Positions 33,814-42,446 of a DNA stretch of 64,000 nt are shown here, one piece after another (the stretch's first letter is position 1; the number at the start of each line of letters is the position of its first letter). Under the pieces are notes generated by a model. That model ran no database searches, was not told the DNA's origin, and saw nothing but the letters and a program-made list of their open reading frames with translations. Position numbers and translations under genes: made by a program. Source of the DNA: Carnobacterium_A antarcticum. GTDB lineage: Bacteria > Bacillota > Bacilli > Lactobacillales > Carnobacteriaceae. The stretch is taken from assembly GCF_042658365.1 (NCBI RefSeq), contig NZ_JBHSQC010000006.1. One strand, 5' to 3'.

Positions 33814-35931
33814 TTATTGATCTTTTAAGCGATCCAACAGCTTACCAGCTTTGTCTTTTAAATTTTCAGCACCTTTTTTAAATTGTTCGCTCCAATAATC
33901 GACGTTCTCTTTTAGATCCTCTTTCCATTGTGGCTGCTCTTCTGATTTAGACTGGACAATGGTTTCTGCGCTTTGCGTGCCAAATGGCGTTTGCGGCGTT
34001 TTGGGTAAGACATTTTCCATCTGCAGTTTAAATAAAGGACCTACGCCTGTAGAGCTTCCTGTGCCCATATAATGATTTTCATCTGTTTGGTCAAAGCCCA
34101 TCCATGTAGCTACTACAACATCCGGTGTATATCCGACAGTCCATTGATCTGTTGTTCCGCCAGATTCATTAAACGATACTTCCGTGCTTCCTGTTTTACC
34201 AGCGATGGTATAGCCGTTCGGAGCATTGTTGCTTGCTGTTCCGCTTGTAAAAACACCCATTAACATACTCGTCATCTGCTCCGCTACTTCCGGACTGGTG
34301 ACTTTTTTAGCTTTCGGTTCTGTATGGTCAACAATGATCGCGCCAGTTGCGTCAACAATTTTAGTAATAAAGAATCCATCGCTGCGTATCCCGCCATTTG
34401 CAAAAGTTGTGTAGGCACTCGCCATTTGCAATGGAGAAACTCCACCTGTTGTTCCTCCTAATGCTAAACCTAAATACTTATCATCTTCCTCTACCGGTAT
34501 GCCAAATTTTTCAACTTTCTTGATGCCTTTTTCTAAACCTATTTTATCTAATAACCAAACTGCCGGCGCATTTAAGCTTTGAGCCACAGCTTGGTACATC
34601 GGTACTTCGCCAGCATAGGTGCGCGTGTAATTTTCCGGTGTATAATCGTCTGACCCATAAGATTTTTTTTCATCCTGCAACATTGAATTGATCGTATACC
34701 CAGCTTCGAGTGCGGGCGTATAAACTGCCAATGGCTTCATGATCGAACCAGGCTGACGTTTGATTTGAGTTGCGCGGTTAAACCCTCTAAAAGTATGTTC
34801 GCCCCTTCCGCCAACAACAGCAAATACGCCGCCTGTTTGAGGATTCATGGCTACTGAACCGCTTTGTAATAATGTCCCATCGGCTGCATCAGTAAAAAGC
34901 CAATCGTTGGCATAAGCCTGATCCATCCTTTGTTGGTAATCTTGGTTCAAGGAAGTATAAATTTTATACCCTTTGTTTAAAATTTCTTCCTCTCCCAGAC
35001 CATATTTATTAATAGCTTCTTCGATAACGGCATCAAAATAATAAGGGTATTGATAACCATTTGTTTGTTGGTAATTGTCTATTAACGTCAAGGTTTCTTT
35101 TTTAGCGGATGCCCCTACTTCTTCCGTAACACCTTCGTTTTTAACCAGTAAGTCTAACACGACATTACGGCGTGCGATAGCTTGTTCCATATTATCTTTG
35201 GGGTTGTAGTTTGTTGGAGCTTTCAGCATACCGGCAATCGTTGCCGCTTCTGATAAAGAAACATCCGTTGCTGGTTTTCCAAAATACTTATGAGAAGCGT
35301 CTTCCACTCCCCAGACACCATTGCCAAAATAGGAATTGTTTAAATACATTTCTAAAATTTCTGATTTCGTATATTCTTTTTCTATTTCGATTGCTAGAAA
35401 TAATTCTTTTAGTTTCCGGATCAATGTTTGATCTAATGTAAGATAAGCATTTTTGGCTAACTGTTGACTAATGGTACTTCCGCCTCCGCTGATATTGCCG
35501 CGATTTACGATAAAGCCAACCGCTGCGCGAGCAATACCGATCACATCAAACCCTTTATGGTCATAGAAACGTTTGTCTTCCGTCGAAATAACCGAAGCTT
35601 GGATAGAAGGAGAGATTTCTTCTAGCGAGACAAAAGTACCTTTATGAGAATAAAGGGTTCCAGCTTCTTCATTATTGATATCATAAACAGTCGTCGTTTG
35701 TTCAAGTCCAGCTTTCAAAGTAGAAACATTCGCTGTTTTAGCTAAGTATAATAAATAGCCGCTGCCAAACAAAGAACTGATCAAAACAAGTAATATAATA
35801 ATTTTTTTCACATGATAATTTTTCCACGCTCTTTTTAAACTCTTACTAAAAGCTGCTAAATAAGGGCGTAACCACTGCCAAATCTTGTTCAGCTGTTCTT
35901 TTAGCTTTTCAAAAAATAATTTTCCATTCAT
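33814..35931 (-). CDS. Class A penicillin-binding protein (PBP1A/2A family)
   Basis: The product has 705 residues. It has a basic cytoplasmic tail, one transmembrane helix (~43-65, KIIILLVLISSLFGSGYLLYLA) and a GT51 glycosyltransferase domain (SVISTEDKRFYDHKGFD, GGSTISQQLAKN, YLNNSYFG). The transpeptidase domain has the SxxK serine in RQPGSIMKPLAVY, an SxN motif in AQSLNAP and KTGS near 590. A Lys-rich helical tail ends the protein. It polymerises and cross-links peptidoglycan. The Shine-Dalgarno AAAGGA is 12 nt from the ATG. A large palindrome lies just upstream of its probable promoter. Confidence 0.96.
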   Translation of the reverse strand: MNGKLFFEKLKEQLNKIWQWLRPYLAAFSKSLKRAWKNYHVKKIIILLVLISSLFGSGYLLYLAKTANVSTLKAGLEQTTTVYDINNEEAGTLYSHKGTFVSLEEISPSIQASVISTEDKRFYDHKGFDVIGIARAAVGFIVNRGNISGGGSTISQQLAKNAYLTLDQTLIRKLKELFLAIEIEKEYTKSEILEMYLNNSYFGNGVWGVEDASHKYFGKPATDVSLSEAATIAGMLKAPTNYNPKDNMEQAIARRNVVLDLLVKNEGVTEEVGASAKKETLTLIDNYQQTNGYQYPYYFDAVIEEAINKYGLGEEEILNKGYKIYTSLNQDYQQRMDQAYANDWLFTDAADGTLLQSGSVAMNPQTGGVFAVVGGRGEHTFRGFNRATQIKRQPGSIMKPLAVYTPALEAGYTINSMLQDEKKSYGSDDYTPENYTRTYAGEVPMYQAVAQSLNAPAVWLLDKIGLEKGIKKVEKFGIPVEEDDKYLGLALGGTTGGVSPLQMASAYTTFANGGIRSDGFFITKIVDATGAIIVDHTEPKAKKVTSPEVAEQMTSMLMGVFTSGTASNNAPNGYTIAGKTGSTEVSFNESGGTTDQWTVGYTPDVVVATWMGFDQTDENHYMGTGSSTGVGPLFKLQMENVLPKTPQTPFGTQSAETIVQSKSEEQPQWKEDLKENVDYWSEQFKKGAENLKDKAGKLLDRLKDQ

Positions 35932-35978
35932 TTTAATTAGTCATCCTTTGTATTTTCATTTTAACTGTTTTCGCATCC

Positions 35979-36071
35979 ATTATAAGCAGTGTATCAAACT
36001 ACGCAGCACAATAATATCCTACTAAAGTAGGATATTATTGCTGTAAAAAGCTAATTGCGTTTGCTTATAAT
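35979..36071. promoter_or_regulatory. Divergent promoter region with central palindrome
   Basis: CAATAATATCCTAC (36009-36022), a TAAA loop and GTAGGATATTATTG (36027-36040) form a perfect 14-bp inverted repeat. Each side has GCTTATAAT about 40 bp from the centre: minus-strand -10 TATAAT at 35979-35984 toward the PBP gene, and plus-strand TATAAT at 36066-36071. Neither has a clear -35. There is no T-run, so an operator is more likely than a terminator. Confidence 0.5.
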
Positions 36072-36143
36072 TATCTGTAATGAAGAAATAAATAAGTTTT
36101 TTACTTTAACATTTTACCATATTAAGGTAAAGTAAACCTATAA

Positions 36144-36177
36144 GACTTTTTTAAGATGGAAAAAGTCCATTTTTTTC
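36144..36177 (+). terminator. Terminator-like hairpin in the long leader of the CNNM gene
   Basis: GACTTTTT, an 8-nt loop and AAAAAGTC are followed by CATTTTTTT. It lies ~75 nt after the plus-strand TATAAT, with no ORF between. Confidence 0.6.
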
Positions 36178-36270
36178 TATAAAACCGTGTAGGCATGCAC
36201 TATTTTTTAGCAACCATTAAAAGTGAGGTGAGATCCTTTGGGACAGAAAACAGAATAAAACTATTAACGG

Positions 36271-36320
36271 ATCAAAAGAAACGAATTTATACAAAAAAAC
36301 TTTCTTTTGATTATTTTTAT
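36271..36320 (+). terminator. Second terminator-like hairpin in the CNNM leader
   Basis: ATCAAAAGAAA and TTTCTTTTGAT (11 bp, 19-nt loop) are followed by TATTTTTATATTTT. Between the two hairpins (36178-36270) a GAGGTGA site is followed by TTG and only six codons, which I do not count as a gene. Confidence 0.6.
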
Positions 36321-36420
36321 ATTTTAAACTATTTTATTCTAAAGGATTTTTACTCATTATAAAATGAAAATATTTTGTAAGAAGGATCGAGTCGTTCAGG
36401 ATCAAGATAGTATTATTACA

Positions 36421-36462
36421 AGGAGGTGAAGCTTACGTTTTGTTGACGTAAGCATATATTTG
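36421..36462 (+). promoter_or_regulatory. Shine-Dalgarno separated from TTG start by a hairpin
   Basis: AGGAGGTGA (36421-36429) is followed by GCTTACGT (36431-36438), a 7-nt loop and ACGTAAGC (36446-36453), then ATATAT and TTG at 36460. With the stem folded, 8 unpaired nt remain between the Shine-Dalgarno and the start codon. Confidence 0.65.
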
Positions 36463-37827
36463 TCAATAACTACTGGTATGATTTTATTTTTTGTTATTTT
36501 ATTGATTGCAGCTGTATTTGTCATGTCAGAATTCATTCTTGTCCGCATTCGTCCTTCAAGACTCGATTTTCTGATTGAAAATGGGAACCAAAAAGCTGAA
36601 CTGTTAAAAACCATGTCGCAAAACCTGGATACCTATCTATCTGCGACCCAACTTGGGGTTACAGTTACTTCTCTAGCTATTGGGTGGTTAGGAAGTCCGA
36701 CATTCGGGCGTTTATTCGATATTCTTTTTTCCAATATCAGCCTTCCAGCTTCTGTTTCCAAAATCATTTCTGTTGTATTGTCTTTTACCGTATTAACTTT
36801 TTTGCAAGTGGTTATTGGGGAACTCGTGCCGAAAAATATCGCTATCACTAATACCGAAAAAATCGGGTTAATGATAGCTAAACCTTTACAATTTTGGTTT
36901 CGTTTAATGTACCCGATTGTATTTGTTCTAAATAAATTAGCAAACGCGATTTCCAAGGCTTTAGGAGTTCCAACAAAAAGTGAATTTGGCGAAGGTGTTT
37001 CTGAAGAAGAACTTCGCATCATTATGGGCGAAAGTTTAAAAAGCGGCGAAATCAACCGTGATGAATACCAATTTGTTGAAAATGTTTTCGCCTTTGACGA
37101 TCGAATGAGTCGCGAAATCATGGTTCCTCGAACAGAAATGGTGACTGTCTCAACAGATATGTCATTGAAAGAAATTAGTCAATTAGTTAGTGAAGAACGT
37201 TACACTCGTTATCCCGTTATTCAAGATGGCGATAAAGATATTATCTTAGGAACGCTTAATACGAAAGAAATTTTTTCAGCTTTTGTTGATGCTGTCGAAG
37301 CTAATCATTATGAAACGTTTGATTTTTCTAAATATATCCGTCCCATTATTCGTGTCATCGAAACGATTCCTATTAAAGAATTGCTGGTCAAAATGCAAAA
37401 AGAACGAAACCAAATTGCAATTCTGGTGGATGAATACGGTGGAACCAGCGGAATGCTTTCGATGGAAGATATCGTTGAAGAAATTGTCGGAGACATTAGT
37501 GATGATTATGAAAGTGTTGATGAGCCTGAGATCAAAAAAGTCGGCGAAAATCATTATCGGGTAAGTGCCAGAATGCTCGTCGATGAAATCAATGAACTGT
37601 TCGGCCTTTCAATTGAAGAGGAAAATGTTGATACTATCGGCGGTTGGATGTTGAATGAAAAATACGATATCGCAGAAGGCGAGACTCTTACTTCTGGGGA
37701 ATACACGTTTACGGTTATGAAATCAGGAAACAGCACCATTGAAACAATTGATATCGTTAAACATCCTTCCGCTAATAAACCGCCCGAAACAAAACCAACA
37801 TCTATAGATGAAACAAAAAGGGAGTGA
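36460..37827 (+). CDS. CNNM/CBS/CorC-domain membrane protein (hemolysin C-like family)
   Basis: The product has 455 residues. It has an N-terminal CNNM (DUF21) membrane domain with ~4 helices (~1-190), a CBS pair (~210-335, with MVPRTEMVTVSTDMSLKEI and AILVDEYGGTSGMLSMEDIVEEIVGDI) and a C-terminal CorC_HlyC domain (~355-435). Relatives are linked to Mg2+ or Co2+ efflux; the old name hemolysin is not evidence of toxicity. The start is uncertain: TTG at 36460 with a strong but hairpin-separated Shine-Dalgarno, or ATG at 36478 with none. The stop codon falls in the first bases of a dispersed repeat. Confidence 0.92.
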   Translation: MSITTGMILFFVILLIAAVFVMSEFILVRIRPSRLDFLIENGNQKAELLKTMSQNLDTYLSATQLGVTVTSLAIGWLGSPTFGRLFDILFSNISLPASVSKIISVVLSFTVLTFLQVVIGELVPKNIAITNTEKIGLMIAKPLQFWFRLMYPIVFVLNKLANAISKALGVPTKSEFGEGVSEEELRIIMGESLKSGEINRDEYQFVENVFAFDDRMSREIMVPRTEMVTVSTDMSLKEISQLVSEERYTRYPVIQDGDKDIILGTLNTKEIFSAFVDAVEANHYETFDFSKYIRPIIRVIETIPIKELLVKMQKERNQIAILVDEYGGTSGMLSMEDIVEEIVGDISDDYESVDEPEIKKVGENHYRVSARMLVDEINELFGLSIEEENVDTIGGWMLNEKYDIAEGETLTSGEYTFTVMKSGNSTIETIDIVKHPSANKPPETKPTSIDETKRE

Positions 37828-37995
37828 GACAAAAAGCGTTTAGACCCGAATCACTGGAACGAATAAGCGCAGTAGGGTCACAGACCATCGAGCATTATTC
37901 GTGAAGTGGACGTCGGGTCTGCTTTTTGGAACACGTTCTAGAATAAATATTCGGATATGCAAAAAAGGTTGGGACTTTTGTCCCAACCTCTTTTT
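37822..37995 (+). repeat. Dispersed intergenic hairpin repeat, complete copy
   Basis: The element is about 170 bp and made of two hairpins. The first (~37828-37925) pairs AAAAAGC with GCTTTTT, AGACCCGA with TCGGGTCT and AACGAATAA with TTATTCGT. A linker with TTCTAGAATAAATATTCGG follows, and the second hairpin is GGTTGGGAC/GTCCCAACC with T-run. The 3' 60 bases recur at 27961-28020. Both copies lie between convergent genes and would act as bidirectional terminators. It resembles intergenic repeats common in Lactobacillales; no transposase is associated. Confidence 0.8.
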
Positions 37996-38005
37996 GTTTC
38001 TTTTC

Positions 38006-38959
38006 TTAACTCCAGAGTCGTGCAGCTTGCTCTAGTTCTGCAATAATTTGATCCACTTCCGCTCTATTTTTAGCGTTTGCTCCACTAGCTAAAGGATGTC
38101 CGCCACCGTGATGAAGTTTTGCAATTTCATTGATAACAGGACCTTTTGATCTTAAGCGGCATCGAAAATGACCTTCTGGCTGCTCAACAAAAATTCCCCA
38201 AAGCAATACGCCTTCCATTGTTCCTGGTACCGCTACAATGGAAGATGTCTCTGTATCCATTACGCCAAACCGTTCCATCACTTCTTTAGTCAACATAACT
38301 TTGGCTACACCTGTAGAAGTAAGTTCAATGTTTTGTAAAACATAGCCGGTTAATTTCGCTACTTTTTGAGAAATGACATTCATTTGATTGTTCACTTCAT
38401 TCGGAATAAAATTATATTCCATTAACCCTGCAGCCACACGCATCGTATGCGGTGTTGTGGAAGGATACAGGAATCGCCCTGTATCTCCCACGATTCCCGC
38501 GTATAACAAACGCGCGGCTTCATCTGTCATAGTTAACTGCTGCTGATTAGCTGTATAAAAATCAACAATGATTTCACTGCAGCTGCTCGCTTCTATATTG
38601 ACAATTTGAAAATCTCCATAAGCATCGTCATTGGGATGATGATCGATTTTGATTAATTTTGTGCCTTTGAGATACCGCTCATCGCTGATTCTTGGCCGAT
38701 TAGCTGTATCTGTCACGATGACTAAAGCATCTTGGTAATCTTTATCCATTACGTCATCCATTGTCGCTAAGAACGCTAAATCTCCGACTGGCCCACCAGC
38801 TTTCAAGATCTTTTTAGCAGGAAAACTAGCTTTCAAGATTTCTACTAGCCCTCCTTGTGATCCAAGAGCATCTGGGTCAGGACGCATATGGCGGTGAACA
38901 ATAATGGTTTCATAGGTTTTAATAACCTCTAGGACTTCTTCATAAGGTAAACGTGTCAT
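38006..38959 (-). CDS. nrnA: Bifunctional oligoribonuclease/pAp phosphatase NrnA
   Basis: The 317-residue DHH-DHHA1 phosphoesterase has HRHMRPDPDALGSQ, VTDTANRPR, the DHH motif in KIDHHPNDD, GDTGRFLYPSTT, and the C-terminal Gly-rich GGGHPLASGA. NrnA degrades 2-5-mer RNA and 3'-phosphoadenosine-5'-phosphate. In Bacillus nrnA (ytqI) is also next to ytoI. It lies 15 bp after ytoI. AAAAGGAGC precedes the ATG. Confidence 0.97.
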   Translation of the reverse strand: MTRLPYEEVLEVIKTYETIIVHRHMRPDPDALGSQGGLVEILKASFPAKKILKAGGPVGDLAFLATMDDVMDKDYQDALVIVTDTANRPRISDERYLKGTKLIKIDHHPNDDAYGDFQIVNIEASSCSEIIVDFYTANQQQLTMTDEAARLLYAGIVGDTGRFLYPSTTPHTMRVAAGLMEYNFIPNEVNNQMNVISQKVAKLTGYVLQNIELTSTGVAKVMLTKEVMERFGVMDTETSSIVAVPGTMEGVLLWGIFVEQPEGHFRCRLRSKGPVINEIAKLHHGGGHPLASGANAKNRAEVDQIIAELEQAARLWS

Positions 38960-38974
38960 AACTGCTTGCTCCTT

Positions 38975-40306
38975 TTAATTTCTTTGCATCATTTGGCAAA
39001 TAACGATTGCTTTTGCAACCAATACATTTTCAACATAGACTTCAATATCAAACTTTGACGAACGTCTGCCTATTTCAAAGACTTTGGGTTTGATTTCTAA
39101 AACACTCTCTAATTGAATCATTTTAAAATAATGCAAATCCATTTGTTCAATCAACGCGTTCCGTTTCTGATAAACCAGCAACGAACGTTTCGCACAACTG
39201 GTTATGATTTCACTTAACACACCAAATGAAATGGTTCCAACGGAGTCCGTCATTTGCGGCGTTACACTAAACTTGTAAGATGGGATGGCTGAAGCCCAGT
39301 CGTCGGGATCTTCACTGCTTAGTTCTATTTGTTCTTCGATTTGATCTGCGATCGTATCGCCAACTTGAGGTTGACGTTGTGCCGACTGCATAGCTTTCAT
39401 AACGTCTTGCCTAGAAATAATCCCCATAAGAGTCAAATTATCTTCAACTACCGGCATGACTTCTAATTCGTCCCAAATCATCAAGTGCCCCACACTGGCG
39501 ACACTCATATGTGTTTTTACAAGTGTCGGATCTTTGGTCATCACTCGTTCAATACTTATTTGATCAGCTTTTCCAATCATATCTTTAGCAGCCACAATGC
39601 CCACTAAACGTAAGTTTTTACTGACTACCGGGAAACGAGTATGACCGCTTTTTTCGTTTAATTTACGGTAATCCAATACAGTATCTTCTACATTCAAATA
39701 CATTGTTTGCTCTAATTTCGTATAAATGTCTCCAACGACAATGATCTCTTTTTTTATCAGTTGATCCGTCATTGCTCGATTGATCATTGTCGCTACAGTA
39801 AATGTATCATAAGTAGTACTGATCAAAGGCAATGCTAATTCGTTGGCTAAATTGATAATTTTATCACTTGTATCAAAACCACCCGTAATCAAAACAGCGG
39901 CGCCTTTTTTCAAAGCCAGTTCCTGAACGCTTTCACGGTTGCCGACTATCATTAAAGAGCCAGGAGTGATGTAGCGGACGATGGCATCGTCTGTCATTGC
40001 ACCAATGATAAATTTATTCAAATCATTATTTAAGCCTTTTTCACCGCCTAAAATATCTCCTTCGATAATCTTCACAACTTCTCCATAACTGAGGGTTTCA
40101 ATACTTTCCTTCATTTTCCGTTCAATTCGAATGGTCCCCACTCTTTGAATGGTAGAAACCAATCCGCTATTTTGTGCATCTTTGATTGCACGATAGGCCG
40201 TTCCTTCACTGACTCGCAAATTTTTGGCAATGATCCGGACAGAGATTTTTTCTCCAACAGGTAAAGTTTCTATATAAGCTAATATTTGATCGTGCTTCGT
40301 GGCCAT
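38975..40306 (-). CDS. ytoI: YtoI-like HTH-DRTGG-CBS-hotdog regulator
   Basis: The 443-residue protein has an N-terminal winged helix (~1-65, SVRIIAKNLRVSEGTAYRAIKDAQ), a DRTGG domain (~70-185) and two CBS motifs (~195-310, RFPVVSKNLRLVGIVAAKDMIG and VMPVVEDNLTLMGIISRQDVM). A C-terminal hotdog/4HBT-like domain follows (~335-440). The layout suggests a nucleotide- or acyl-ligand-sensing regulator; the target is not known. Its conserved partners nrnA (15 bp downstream) and ytkL (28 bp upstream) suggest one operon. Confidence 0.9.
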   Translation of the reverse strand: MATKHDQILAYIETLPVGEKISVRIIAKNLRVSEGTAYRAIKDAQNSGLVSTIQRVGTIRIERKMKESIETLSYGEVVKIIEGDILGGEKGLNNDLNKFIIGAMTDDAIVRYITPGSLMIVGNRESVQELALKKGAAVLITGGFDTSDKIINLANELALPLISTTYDTFTVATMINRAMTDQLIKKEIIVVGDIYTKLEQTMYLNVEDTVLDYRKLNEKSGHTRFPVVSKNLRLVGIVAAKDMIGKADQISIERVMTKDPTLVKTHMSVASVGHLMIWDELEVMPVVEDNLTLMGIISRQDVMKAMQSAQRQPQVGDTIADQIEEQIELSSEDPDDWASAIPSYKFSVTPQMTDSVGTISFGVLSEIITSCAKRSLLVYQKRNALIEQMDLHYFKMIQLESVLEIKPKVFEIGRRSSKFDIEVYVENVLVAKAIVICQMMQRN

Positions 40307-40334
40307 TTGCTACCCTCCAAAAACTTTTGCTCTT

Positions 40335-41015
40335 TTAAACCTCTAAAATTTCTCCTACAGCTAATACACGACCTTGATTCCCTGCTAATTTTTGACAAAA
40401 AGCCTCCGGGTCTTGTTCAATCAAAGGGAATGTATTGTAATGAATCGGAACAACCGTTTTAGCCTTTAAATAAGATGCTGCTAGTGTAGCATCTTCAATG
40501 CCCATTGTATAATTGTCCCCAATCGGTAAAAAGGCTATATCGAGAGGTCTGTAGGCTCCAATCAACTGCATATCAGAAAAGAGAGCGGTGTCTCCTGCAT
40601 GATAGAGCGTCTTTCCATCAGCATGAAAAATAATACCCGCAGCTAGTCCCAGTGTCGTTGGTTTTCCGTCTATTTCGTAAGACGAACCATGAATAGCAAG
40701 TGTCATTTTAATTTCTCCAAAATCAAAGGCATGTTTCCCACCCATCTGCATTCCATGTGTTTTCAATTTTTTTGATTCGAAAAATTCTGCGATTTCCACA
40801 TTTGCAACAATCAAAGCATCTGTTCTGTGAGCAATAGCTTCTGTATCGCCGATATGATCAGCATGTGCATGCGTAATAATAATAACATCTGCTGCTACTG
40901 TTTCTGGATTCAAGTCACTCTTAGAATTACCTGTGATAAACGGATCGATTAAAATAGTATACCCTGTATCTGTCAAAACTTGTACACACGATTGTCCATG
41001 CCATGATACCTTCAT
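40335..41015 (-). CDS. ytkL: YtkL-like metal-dependent hydrolase (metallo-beta-lactamase fold)
   Basis: The 226-residue protein has the HxHxDH metal motif in ITHAHADHIGDTE (~49-61), further ligands in AIHGSSYE, YHAGDTALF and PIHYNTFP. This is the UPF0173/UlaG-like group; the substrate is unknown. It is first of the ytkL-ytoI-nrnA run. GGGGAGCTCAAGA precedes the ATG. Confidence 0.93.
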   Translation of the reverse strand: MKVSWHGQSCVQVLTDTGYTILIDPFITGNSKSDLNPETVAADVIIITHAHADHIGDTEAIAHRTDALIVANVEIAEFFESKKLKTHGMQMGGKHAFDFGEIKMTLAIHGSSYEIDGKPTTLGLAAGIIFHADGKTLYHAGDTALFSDMQLIGAYRPLDIAFLPIGDNYTMGIEDATLAASYLKAKTVVPIHYNTFPLIEQDPEAFCQKLAGNQGRVLAVGEILEV

Positions 41016-41125
41016 TCTTGAGCTCCCCTTTCAATAGAACACTCCAGTAAAACTGTATTAATGTCTTTATTATACCCTTGTGAAAAAGAGATTGCAATTT
41101 AGCACTATGGGTCGCTTAGCTAACC

Positions 41126-42259
41126 CTACATTCTGATGTCATTTTCCCAAAGCGGCAAAACAATATTTTCAAATGTCAGCGGATCTAGGGTCGTAACTGT
41201 AATCCCTAGAAGCCTAATTCCTTTTTGAAGCTCTCCGATATCATCCCATAAACTTTGAATCTGGAAAAAAATTTCTTCAGCATCTTTGATCGAATTAGGC
41301 AGCGTGATTCGTTTCGTTACGGTTTCAAAGTTTGAATAACGAATTTTTAATACAACGGTTTTTCCATGTTTTTGTTCCTTCAGCAACGAACGTTCGACTT
41401 TTTTTGCTAAAAATCTTAATTCTGCCATTATTTCATTTTCTGTGGTCAAGTTTTTTTCATACGTATTTTCTCTACCGACCGATTTTCTTTCACGACTCGT
41501 GCGTACCGGTGAATCATCAATTCCTCTAACTTTACGGTACAAAGAATACCCCATCTTGCCAAAAAGATGGATCAATTCCATTTCATCTTTTTGGTATAAA
41601 TCTTCTCCTGTAAAAATCTTCAATTCGTGCATCCGTTCCACAGTTTTTTTACCGACTCCATAAAACTTTTCAATCGGCAATTCTTTTAAAAAGAGTAAGG
41701 CTTGATCCGGTGGTATCACTGTAACACCAGCTGGTTTTTTATAATCCGAGGCTAATTTAGCAATAAACTTATTGTAAGACACTCCAGCTGAACAAGTTAG
41801 GCGGACACTTTCCCAGACTTCTTTTTGTATAGCGTAAGCCATATGCGTCGCACTCTTAAAGCCTTGCTTATTTTCAGTCACATCCAGGTAAGCTTCATCT
41901 AAAGATAGTGGTTCAATAATATCTGTATACCGCTTAAAAACCGCACGGACTTTTTCTGATACTTCTCGGTATAACTCATAATTTCCTTGGATAAAGACTC
42001 CATCGGGGCACAATTCAAAAGCTTTTTGAGCACTCATAGCAGAATGGACACCATATGTTCTTGCAACATAATTAGCGGTAGAAACGACACCTTTTCCGCT
42101 CGTTAATCTCGGATGTTTCGCAATAATAATAGGCTGTCCTTTTAATTCGGGATGTTCCCTTTCTTCAACAGAGGCAAAGAAGGCATCCATATCTACGTGA
42201 ATAATTTTTCTTGATGTATCTCTGATCGGTTCGTCAAATTGCACTACCCCTATTTTCAC
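41126..42259 (-). CDS. dinB: DNA polymerase IV
   Basis: The 377-residue Y-family polymerase has the catalytic Asp in HVDMDAFFASVEER (~22-35) and Asp-Glu in EPLSLDEAYLDVT (~115-127). It also has the thumb HhH region (GVGKKTVERMHEL) and a C-terminal little-finger domain (~250-360). It carries out translesion synthesis. The C-terminus ends in NDIRM without an evident beta-clamp consensus, although QLSLF-like peptides may be diverged. It is monocistronic behind a promoter containing a LexA-like box. GAAGGTGAAA precedes the ATG. Confidence 0.97.
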   Translation of the reverse strand: MKIGVVQFDEPIRDTSRKIIHVDMDAFFASVEEREHPELKGQPIIIAKHPRLTSGKGVVSTANYVARTYGVHSAMSAQKAFELCPDGVFIQGNYELYREVSEKVRAVFKRYTDIIEPLSLDEAYLDVTENKQGFKSATHMAYAIQKEVWESVRLTCSAGVSYNKFIAKLASDYKKPAGVTVIPPDQALLFLKELPIEKFYGVGKKTVERMHELKIFTGEDLYQKDEMELIHLFGKMGYSLYRKVRGIDDSPVRTSRERKSVGRENTYEKNLTTENEIMAELRFLAKKVERSLLKEQKHGKTVVLKIRYSNFETVTKRITLPNSIKDAEEIFFQIQSLWDDIGELQKGIRLLGITVTTLDPLTFENIVLPLWENDIRM

Positions 42260-42282
42260 CTTCTTCGCCTCCTTTCCTCTTC

Positions 42283-42311
42283 ATTATACGCGAACGTACA
42301 TTCTTGTTCAA
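42283..42311 (-). promoter_or_regulatory. dinB promoter with LexA box in the spacer
   Basis: TTGAAC (42306-42311) and TATAAT (42283-42288) are 17 bp apart. CGAACGTACATTCT (plus strand, 42291-42304) lies wholly inside the spacer and fits 11 of 13 positions of the Gram-positive LexA box. Confidence 0.75.
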
Positions 42312-42352
42312 GATACTCAAAAAAACTGCCAGATTACTTTCTTCCAAAAACC

Positions 42353-42398
42353 AAAAAAGCCTCCATAAGTTAGATGTTGAAATCCAATTTACGGGGGC
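42353..42398 (-). terminator. Terminator after the DtxR-family gene
   Basis: On the minus strand GCCCCCGTAAATTGGAT pairs with ATCTAACTTATGGAGGC (two mismatches) and TTTTTT follows. Confidence 0.85.
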
Positions 42399-42446
42399 GC
42401 TTCATTCCTTAATAGAAAATACTCTTCCTTATAGGATAGGCGCTAC

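Noticed and set aside
36072..36459. M-box or yybP-ykoY metal riboswitch before the CNNM gene
   Set aside because: None of the conserved cores is visible; only terminator-like hairpins are present.
36633..37121. 162-codon minus-strand frame inside the CNNM gene
   Set aside because: It lies fully antisense to a well-supported gene and shows no domain or start signal.
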